This document shows, piece by piece, positions 1 through 8,768 of a stretch of DNA of 31,807 nt (the stretch's first letter is position 1; each line of letters begins with the position of its first letter). Made by a program: the position numbers and the translations under genes. This stretch comes from Mnemiopsis leidyi. Lineage: Eukaryota; Ctenophora; Tentaculata; Lobata; Bolinopsidae. The notes beneath the pieces were generated by a model, which was given only the letters and a program-made list of their open reading frames with translations, did no database searches and was not told where the DNA came from. The stretch spans positions 182,910 through 214,716 of the forward strand of contig JH152968.1 of the NCBI GenBank assembly GCA_000226015.1, given 5' to 3'.

Positions 1-883
1 ATTTTGCGATATTACGATAATATTAATAAATTATGTGACACAATATGACGACACGCAAATTTAAAGTGTAGCGTTATCCTAATAAACGCATCGCAATAGA
101 CCGATTGAATCAGCTATCGTAGTTACTCCACGAATCGCATACCTTATGAATTGCTCTCGTCTGCACCTGATCTCACTTTCATTATCAATATCAGTTATAT
201 TTGACTAGATGTAATGCGAGAGCCGCGTATCAGCCACTACAACATGCAAGCTAATGACACTGAAACTCTAACAAAATTTAAGCAAAAGATAGACCTAGTC
301 AAACTATTTGCCTGCACCGTCAAAATTATCCACATCCGTTGTTTTTAATAGCTAAAATTTCAGGGCCGGTTATAAGTTTTCAAAACTGAAAATTAGTATG
401 TATCAACAGCACTAGCATATAGCAGCAATTATCATCAGACAAGTTGGAATAAAAATATTTCAGTTTCACGGCCAATATTTTCACTGTAGCTTCCATGGTA
501 TTTCATCAGCAGTCTTTGCGGCAGAATTCATGAATTGAATATTCACTTTTACAACATATCTGCTGCTCAAATTCTATGCTTCAAGCACTAGCAGAGGGCA
601 AATCGAACAAGCCTCTTTAAAATTTGAGAGATGGAAATCTAGCGTCCGCCTGAGACCTAACTAAGCGGGCGCAATTCTTGTTTACATTAAACTATACAGT
701 ACACTATACATTGTACTATACATAACTCTTTGTATGTACGTTACACGACATGTACTATTAATGTTTATGACGAAAATCTAGTCGACTCTAAAGGTGACTA
801 TCAGTATAAATTTAGCACATAGTTGACACGTAATTGACATAAGTAATATTTTGAAATACTGCACATTGTATTTGTATTGCTGC

Positions 884-1073
884 ACTATTATTGCAATACT
901 ATCGCAGTACTATTGTAGTACTATTGTAGTACTATTGCAGTACTATTACAGTACTATTTCAGTACTATTGCAGTACTATTTTGATACAATGAAACAAAAA
1001 TACTATTGCAGTACTATAACAGTACTATTGCAGTACTATTGCAGTACTATTGCAATACTATTGTAGTACTATT
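884..1073. repeat. 10-base tandem array, unit like CAGTACTATT
   Basis: About 19 units of a 10-base motif are seen, varying mainly at the first bases (GCAGTACTATT, GTAGTACTATT, ACAGTACTATT), with one interruption near 985-1003. Each unit holds the palindrome AGTACT. The 71-codon open frame across it comes from the repeat and is not a gene. Confidence 0.9.
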
Positions 1074-1252
1074 TTGAGACAACAATACTCAATAACTATC
1101 ATACTCATATACTCATATATGGATGTATCTCAATTATATATGGGTATAACATCAAAATTACTGATTATCTCATGCAATAACCACCACACCCTTTAGTCCA
1201 TGATATAATGCTCAGTATCATCATAGACCGTTTTAGTGTAGTATTTATTGAA

Positions 1253-1372
1253 ACATATGTAATGAAAATGTAATATGTACTGAAATATGTAGTATGTACT
1301 AAATATATGTACTAGAAATGTAGTATGTACTAAAACTGTAGTATGTACTAAAACTGTTGTATGTACTAAAAT
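1253..1372. repeat. Short tandem array, unit like GTAGTATGTACTAAAACT
   Basis: Five or six degenerate copies of a unit of about 16-18 bases built around GTATGTACTAAAA are visible. No gene function is suggested. Confidence 0.75.
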
Positions 1373-2418
1373 TGTTCAAAGTAAACCTGTGTTTTAGCCG
1401 TTAAGAACTACCGAAATTAGTAAACCCGGGGCTTGCTAATTGTTTGCTGATAAAAGTCAAGGCTAACACTCGGTCCACTCGGAATGTCATCGCCTTGGAT
1501 CAGTTGTTACACCTGTAACCTGGATCAACTCGTGTTTCATCCTTACTTCAGATCATTGGAATCGTAAGCAGGTGTCCCCTTGATTGGTTTGTTTCCAGAA
1601 CTTCATTCCGCCAAGCGCCACATGACTAATTTAGCCTCTAGCTAAGAATGAGAGGTGTGAACTGTGAAGCAGAGATCTTATTGCTCAGGTAGTTGATAAG
1701 AAATAAAAGCTAGGTTTAAAGATGAAAATAGAAATAAAAGGGGCGAGGCAGCAAAATATTGGCACTGAACACTTCATGTTTTTGTGCCTCATGGCTGCAA
1801 GTGTAAAATTGGAACCAGGATTAGTTGAACTTAAAACCTTTCGTTGCGCGAAGTGGCAGTCAAATTTATAATCTTATATTCTTTATATTCGTTATTGATA
1901 GTTGAAACTAGTAAATTGGTGTTGTATAAAAGTACATAACGATACCTAAGTAATGTTAATCATCTCTACCGGCCCGAGGAATGCTAATGTTGCAATGACA
2001 AGTCAGCTATATTTAGGTTTCTAAAGAAATGTCCGGTTTTACTTATTTACTTATCATTCCGTACAAACTTCTCAAGTTTCATAAAATCGTTAGCTCACTG
2101 AAGTGCCACGTGCAAAATGCTCTATATCTGCTGTACAGTCTGCAGTGTGATCAGAATTTGCTACATTCCCGAAAGTTCTATATTTAGTAAATAAACATTG
2201 CAAATAGCATAATGATAATGTGTGTGCGGTGCAGGGCAGTTTATTGCTCATTCTGGCGGTAGATTCATTATACTATTTTACCGGGGCGTATTTTGCAGAA
2301 AGTTTGTAATGCTGTGAAATTTATTTAGATATTGGGAGGTATGTTGCATAAAAACTCAAAAAGCCAGCCAGTTCAATGGTCAATAAAGTGAGATTTTCAT
2401 CCACATTTCAAATTTCCA

Positions 2419-2482
2419 CATTTTAGGTGGATCACATGACTTAATCTCCTCATTTCAGGTGGCTCACATGACTAAATCTCCT
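2419..2482 (+). repeat. 32-base tandem duplication of a splice acceptor and exon start
   Basis: Copy 1 (2419-2450) and copy 2 (2451-2482) match at 29 of 32 positions. Both contain an acceptor: TTTTAG/GTGG at 2426 and TTTCAG/GTGG at 2458. They also carry the first codons of the CEPT1-like exon. Copy 1 reads V-D-H-M-T and then a TAA stop, so only copy 2 gives an open reading frame. Confidence 0.85.
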
Positions 2483-4885
2483 CCCACATTGGTGGTAGAC
2501 AGTATTATGCTGGGTCCTGCCCTGATGCTGATTAACCAATATCTTAGTGCTCCTGTTCCTGAACAGTTCTTGTTGTGGCTTGTTATGGTGAGTCTATCCG
2601 TTTGTCTGTTTGTCAGTCTGTCCAATATTGTCACTGCATCAACATTCAACCCTGGTATCTTTGAAACAATTATTTTGATGATTTAACACCGATTTGCAAA
2701 TCAACAAAATTCAAGCTGTATTTAAGACCGGAAACTAGAACTTTCATTCAGTTGACATGTGATGCACATACCCCGATAAGGCTTTAAGTTTGAGTTATTC
2801 ATTCACTTATCTCTGCATAATATTCAAATCTGCACGGTTGGGGATAAATATCACGGATATTATGCTAGGACAGCTGATTAAATTTTCAAAATACCGCGAA
2901 AATTTTCTCAAAGCCACGTTCCAGCTTTCACATTTCTTCACACAGTCAGTGCCGCACAACTGCTGTCCATTTTGTTGAATGTTACCTTAGAGTGACCCAA
3001 GAATTATGTGACTTGCTCATTCAAGCTAAGAATCAGTTAATTCACCTCAATCAATCTAATCAAAATGATTCATTAATGATCGGTGATCCAGTACATAATC
3101 TATTATTGTAGCCCCCGCTCTTGAACAAGAATTACTCGCCCACTGTTGTGGACTGAGGCACTTCGCTAACTTTAAACACTAACAATAACCCAGTCATGCA
3201 ACAATTCTATTTGTCCAGCTAAACGTGGCCCTTGGAAAGTGGGCCACTTCTCCTTGAAAGTGATGTGAACAACTCTGACAATCGAGTAAAATTTCCTTGT
3301 ACCATTGAGGCGCGCATAGACGTAGCGCGCGAAAACATTTCCTTGACGTAAAAGTGCGTACTTTATTGCTCCCCTATTTTGAAATTTAATAATTTTAGAA
3401 ATAAATATTTAACGCGAAGGCAGATTTTAATTCCAGTCAAAAATAGGAATCACTAATGAGACCGAGAAACGGTGTCCTAGCCTCTAAATGCTGAACAAGC
3501 TTTGTTTGTGAAGCAAATCTCGCAACAAAAACCACTCCTCACAACATCAACATATCTCGCTGCCCCTTTCCTGGCACCTCTCCAAGAAGTTATTGTCTCG
3601 CACTATGAGGTGATCGCAGCACAATAACGAGTGTACCGCGTGATAAAGCCAGGCGTGTCGAGCTCGATAGTAAATAGCATGCCGGGGTACTTGGTCGCGG
3701 TGTGATATTGGTCCCTTGGCGTGCTGTTGTGTGTTGTCATGGGCCGATGGGTCATGTTTAAGTGTGGAGGGTAAAATGACTTACACCAAAATGAAAAGGG
3801 ATAGCCTTTAGAAATGTTTCTTCAAAGATTTATGAGAAGGGCAGTTTTTCGAGGGCCTGAGGAGCTAGACGATGATGAACTTCAATAGTTGATACTAGTT
3901 TCAATCAGAGTTTTTCCCGGCCCATTATATAAAAGTCCAGTCATCCAGAATTAAGGCAGAAGTCCAAAGTTTACATCCTGAGTGCTTAGTTTCCGTCTTC
4001 GAGTACACAACACTTACTAATTACAACGGTTCACTGTGTACAAACTGATAAGCTTTTTATGACGTATAATTATCTTGGCGCTCGTCATTCGTATCCCGTG
4101 ATGACTTTGTCCGTCCCCCACTCTCCGAGAATAAAATGACGGAGGGTGCGCACTGCTGTAAAAGTGATGTGAGAAAATGCTAAGTCGGAAATTGATAAGC
4201 AGTTGTTGTACTTAGATAATTAATTAATTGCGGGAACTTGGTCTTTGTGTTCGTAATGTCTTGATATCATACAAGTTTAGTGAATGGTTCATGAATCGGT
4301 TACTCTAAAGTTATCTACTCTAAAGTTATCTATCCATCTAAGATATCTATAAATTATCTATCTACAACATCACTCTAACGAGCCAATCCCCACAGTTGTT
4401 TACAGCCTACGATAGTATCAGATACTGTGTCGAGATTTGTAAAGAGATCTGTGCCGGACTCAACATCCCTTGCTTGACAATGCCAGAAGGGGTGAGTGGT
4501 CTAGAGGTGTATTTCATTTCAATTATTAGCTTAGGATTGCTGGTAAATTTAAGATATTCTAGTTCGAACCACTTAGGATACAAGAATTAATAGTCCCAAA
4601 GGCTGAATAAATGAACTCTTTAGTACCACAATCTTACCACAGCGCCAAACCCTTACTCTTCAGGTAAAGCTTGTCTCAACTCCTCTGCCAGCTAAACGAG
4701 CTTCTCTCAGACCGTCCCGCTCTTCAGACCTCGACTCAAGTCCTAAGAGACACTCAATGCGAAGCGCATACTCAGTCGGCGACGTGCGCAAAACAATCCG
4801 CACCTCCAGCGCATCGCGTATCGGGCGTCTTCCACGTCGCGCCACAGACTCCGGCTCCGGCACGAGCATGAGCGACAAAAATTAG
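2459..4885 (+). CDS. CEPT1: Choline/ethanolamine phosphotransferase (CEPT1/CHPT1 type), C-terminal half, three exons
   Basis: The family transfers phosphocholine or phosphoethanolamine from the CDP-alcohol to diacylglycerol, the last step of Kennedy-pathway phospholipid synthesis in ER/Golgi membranes. Exons: 2459-2587, 4396-4491 and 4664-4885, all phase 0, stop TAG at 4883-4885. Exon 1 encodes VAHMTKS and a membrane segment ending LLWLVM. Exon 2 gives LFTAYDSIRYCVEIC. Both match the C-terminal part of vertebrate CEPT1 (VAHMTKS..., LIRYCVSVC) with the same residue spacing across the intron. The last exon is a Ser/Arg-rich hydrophilic tail of 73 residues, much longer than the vertebrate tail as I recall it, and clearly more GC-rich than its surroundings. 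The catalytic CDP-alcohol phosphotransferase motif (DGxxAR...) is not in the window, so upstream exons must lie to the left. EPT1/SELENOI is less likely because it lacks VAHMTKS. A candidate poly(A) signal AATAAA is at 5562-5567. Confidence 0.88.
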
Positions 4886-7021
4886 ACTTGCATTGGGGTG
4901 TGGTTTTTATTTCGTTTGATAACACAGTTGATAGGAATGATATTTGTTTAAATCAGAGTTGTGATGAGTTGGTCTAGGGATAGTCCCTCACGATATCTGT
5001 TAGTGTTAGTCAAGTTGAATACATATTTGACACATGGGCTATTTCTTCATGCCGATAACAAATTTTAGCTGCCATCGTGGTTTTAAAGATCTGAATTGTT
5101 ATTTGGTTTTTGAGAAATGATCCGTCAGATCGTTTTGTGGATGTCTCTTAGTTAGAAACAGTAAGGACCATAGTAACCGGGACAAATATATGGGTTGAGA
5201 TTGATTACGATCTTACTAAGCACAGCAATAGATCTGGTTTCAATCGAGCTTATGACTGCTCCAAATTCCAAACGACTTAAGATGAGCAGATGTTTTTAGC
5301 GCATATCTTTAATTAAAAGTTCCTGGTTTATGTTGGTCCAGTTGATCTGTTGTCAGGGTTGTAAAAGTCCTGCTTGGAAGTAAGTTATGAGAGCTAATTT
5401 AAATCTAATTTATAAAATCTTGTTAACATGGTTTTTGTGGGGTCCAATTGGGCGAGTCGAAGTAGCCTGTAGGGCTAATGAATTCTATTAAGTTTTCGTT
5501 TCCATTTTATATAAGATTCAGTAAAGCAAGTTTCTCGAATAGTTTAGATTTCTGGTGGTGCAATAAAGAAATTTTATAATTGAGCGGTATCGAAATTTTA
5601 TAATTGAGCGGTATCGAAATTGCTAGCTCATCCCAGAACTCAATAATTCAAAAGTTGTCTAATTCCTTTGTACTGACTTATATTAGGCCATCAAGTTGAG
5701 ACGATTAAATATCATCTTTTAATAGTAAAGATAGTTAAGATAGGTTTAATTCCTTTGTGAAATATTCCAATGGGGAAGAATGCTCCATCAAATTAATCAG
5801 TTTCACTTTCCCTGTTGATTTTTGAAACTAAAAAAATTGTCACAATTTAGCGGCATGGTAGGCATTGGCTTTGATTTTCTGATTAATTTATCAATCACAG
5901 CTAACCGCAGATTAGTTTACCAACATTAATTTAAAATTATCGATCAATGTCTCTAACTTACGTTCAGGGTAAACGGAAACCAACTAAACTTTTTGCAAGT
6001 TTTCTAACTTGAAGGTCTGTGTCATATTGTTGCGAAATTATATCTTATACTATTTTTTCACATTTGTGATGAAAGCTCTGAACTTAAGTTTTTATTAAGC
6101 AGTGAATTTTACACCAATTCACACAATGATTCGAGTTAGAGAATTATAACAAGTAAATTGTTGATAGTTTGTTGATATGCAGATATTACATTCTTTGCAA
6201 TAGTTATTGACACTTAAACCAAAACTTTAGAAGTTTCAACGTCTTCTCGGCCTGCTTTAAAAATCCTATGTGCTAAAATGTAATTTTAAATCTTTTTAAG
6301 GGCCGATAAGATAAAATTTAATTAGACTTTAAGGAAGATGAATTGAAGTTACCTTATTAATTCTGAGTGATTGATGATGAAAAAAGGACGGCTAAGTTAA
6401 AAATGTCTTGAGTTTGGGCAATCTCAAACAAGTCGGAAACATTTTAATTTGATAGTGAAATTGAGTCAGTGAGATGAGAAATATAAGCGGATTTAATCGA
6501 AGCAATGCAATGTGATGGATCGAAGATTTTAACATTCATTACAAAAATTTATTGTTTCAGTTTGTCCCTTTATTTTGTCCCTTCAGTATAGCTCTATTAC
6601 CACAAAATGGGTGATGAAAATTCGAAAATATTTTATCGATCATGATTTCATAATCAAAGTTGTTTGAGTCACGTCATGTAACTGCGAGCAAAGACAGAAT
6701 TGGTAGCAGCTCTTAATTTCAGACTTCCGTTTCACCATATCACACAGTAAATGGGCTAGTGAATCTTCCAATCATTATGATCAATAAGTACGATTATTGA
6801 TTATCATCATGAAATGGCCATTGGCCCTACAAGTGCTTAGTACAAACACAGTACGTCTTAAAGAAGCTTGAAGTGTGATAAAAGTCTCCATGTAACTAAC
6901 CTATATTCTTAAAAAATACATATCATGAGGTATTGAGGTATACAAGCACTCAGCATTTCTAGGTCTACAAAACGTGCTAGATAATTTATTTTGCTGGAGT
7001 TTATCTTGGTGGCTATCTGAA
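4886..7021. other. 3' UTR and intergenic DNA; no gene seen
   Basis: The left part probably holds the 3' UTR of the CEPT1-like gene up to an AATAAA at 5562. A 26-base direct duplication (AATTTTATAATTGAGCGGTA) lies around 5570-5622. The rest is AT-rich, has stops in every frame, and shows no exon that I can recognise. Confidence 0.6.
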
Positions 7022-8230
7022 ATGAGAATTTTCTTGCTATTGTCCTTTGCCGTATCCGCAGTCCTTGGAGGACCTCTCATCTCCAAGTTGATTGAGTCAG
7101 AGGAAAACGATTTGCCCGAACTTTCCGATGATGATCTAGTGGAAGATGTCGACACAGATACAGATACAGAAAAGGATGCTGCTGCCAAAAAACCAGCAGA
7201 CAAAGAGGAAGATGACAAAAAGAAAGCAGCTGCCGCAAAGGCTGCTACGACCAAAAAGAAGAAAACTGTAGCGGAGGTGGAAGTGAAGAAGATCTCGGAT
7301 CAGATAGAGAAATCGTCCAAGAAGATCGAGGCGGAACACAAAAACACGACCAAGAAAGTGAACCCGGTTACGGTAGGGTGTTACAGTGCGGTAGTTAGTA
7401 ACCTTGTTACTCTGGGATTCATCATCCTTATTGCTGTTGTTTGGTAAGTCTACACGTTACACACGCTCTTACAAAATACAAATACATACAGCTACAGTTT
7501 ATTTAGAACTACAAGAAGTCGCTTTCTGAAATACTAGTAGTAGTAGTAGTAAGGACTAAGGAGCTTTACACCATGGGACTACTACTACTACTACTACTAG
7601 AAATAGATATTAAGAGCTTGAACGACATTACGATCTTATAGTTACAGATGTTCATGTTAATCCTGTGCACCTTAAACCGACTTAATAGATCTAATTCTTA
7701 GGAATAGGACACTGCAGATTAACAATATATTGAGTGAAAAGATGGTAAACTGAGAAAATGAATTGTCCAGGTACTTTGGTTGCATCAGACACGGCCGATG
7801 TTGCTGTATGTGTTGTTACAACAAAGCCGGGAGGTGCTGTTGTGCTTGTTCTTGCTGCGATGGTTACATTGCTAAGGAGGACGAAGAGATGATTATTTGT
7901 AAGTTTACTGATTTTCGTTTTGCAGTTGTTCAACTTCAAACAAATGGATAAGTTAAGGAGGTTAATGTTTTAAAAATTTACTTTTTTGGCGTTTTAAACC
8001 TACGAAAAGTAAACGTAATACGCCCTCGCTTACTCTTAGACTTTATGGTTGAAGTTAGGACATTTAATTTGTTTACATATTTTAGTTAACCATAAAGAAT
8101 CAAAAATACGTTTATCAACACTTGTTTCTGTTTCCTAAAACCTGAAGTGCTAAACTCAACCATTTCAGCTCGGGGAGACCAACCAGAGTACGAAAGTATA
8201 AATGCAGTTGATCAGAAGGAAGTGTCGTAA
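7022..8230 (+). CDS. Unrecognised single-pass membrane protein with a cysteine-rich juxtamembrane block, three exons
   Basis: I do not recognise the family. Exons 7022-7443, 7771-7898 and 8169-8230 join in phase (TG/G, then T/CT) to give 203 residues, with stop TAA at 8228-8230. In order: a signal peptide (MRIFLLLSFAVSAVLG, 1-16), an acidic stretch (25-50, Asp/Glu rich with a TDTDT run), a Lys/Ala-rich stretch likely to be helical (51-112) with one N-glycosylation sequon at Asn108, a membrane segment (about 118-144), twelve cysteines within residues 145-170 arranged C, CCC, CC, CCC, C, CC, and an acidic tail with YESI, which fits a YxxPhi sorting signal. The start at 7022 is chosen because it begins the signal peptide; an in-frame ATG at 6974 would spoil it. 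The cysteine block would face the cytosol, where heavy palmitoylation or metal binding is possible (inference). The donors GTAAGT and GTAAGT and the acceptors TGTCCAG and CATTTCAG are good. Confidence 0.72.
7534..7600. repeat. Inverted repeat of TAG/CTA triplets (hairpin)
   Basis: An 18-base arm of TAG triplets (7534-7551) is followed, after a 31-base loop, by its perfect reverse complement made of ACT triplets (7583-7600). It lies in the first intron of the cysteine-rich membrane protein gene and could fold into a stem in the transcript. Confidence 0.85.
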
Positions 8231-8265
8231 ATCAAAATGTATGATGTTGAACAATAACATAGCGG

Positions 8266-8547
8266 ATGTTTGGGTATCTGACAACGGTAGAACTGGGTCT
8301 TTCAGACCTCTTTAAGATGCCGTTAACACTCGATTCAATTGGATTTAAACAAAGTATCCCTAGTAATTATGATTATGTAGAAATACTTGTGGAAATACTT
8401 TTTGGAAATAGAAAAAGAATGTGGATTGATGGACTTAACCTTAAAATAAATCGTAGAAACTTAACTTTAAGTGGACTCCTCAATTTTAATAAGTTTGCAG
8501 AAGGTGCAACTATAAACAGCAAGCTCATCTTACAGTGGAGATATTGA
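8266..8547 (+). other. 93-codon open frame in the presumed 3' UTR, status unclear
   Basis: This frame starts 36 bases after the stop of the cysteine-rich membrane protein gene and has no recognisable motif. It is AT-rich and lacks a signal peptide or membrane segment. It is long for chance in this base composition, but no splice sites or family resemblance support it. I regard it as probably non-coding 3' UTR. Confidence 0.15.
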
Positions 8548-8711
8548 TGTTAATTAGATTTTGAAATTTGATCGTCTAACATTAATCATTTGCAATACTG
8601 AATTGAAATTTGTAAATTTACTTTGTGGATATTTTTCCTTGCTCAAAATTTATGTTAAAATTCTCCTAAAAAACAAGAAGAAAAAGAAGAAGTCTAACTC
8701 CAAAGAACATC

Positions 8712-8724
8712 AATAAAGTTTATT
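8712..8724. terminator. Back-to-back poly(A) signals for two converging genes
   Basis: AATAAA lies on the plus strand at 8712-8717, and TTTATT at 8719-8724 is AATAAA on the minus strand, one base apart. The plus-strand membrane protein gene ends at 8230, and the minus-strand PGAP2-like gene ends at 8769, only 45 bases from its signal. One 13-base element can therefore serve both genes. Confidence 0.6.
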
Positions 8725-8768
8725 TTCAAACAGTTCGTCGCTCCACGAAGATACCAACAATACCATGC

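Larger units (their letters stand above)
1..2458. other. Non-coding stretch, probably intron and repeats upstream of the CEPT1-like exons
   Basis: I find no exon here that resembles the missing N-terminal half of the phosphotransferase that begins at 2459. The stretch is AT-rich and holds two tandem arrays (884-1073 and about 1253-1372) and one copy of a dispersed GTCCGC-containing motif (640-680). Because the exon at 2459 starts in mid-protein, at least the right part of this stretch should be an intron of that gene. That is inference. Confidence 0.5.

Noticed and set aside
851..1066. 71-codon frame rich in Tyr and Cys
   Set aside because: It is produced by the 10-base AGTACT repeat, with no splice or family support.
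4660..4925. Minus-strand open frames opposite the last CEPT1-like exon
   Set aside because: They are shadows of a GC-rich, Arg/Ser-rich exon on the plus strand, which has splice and stop support.
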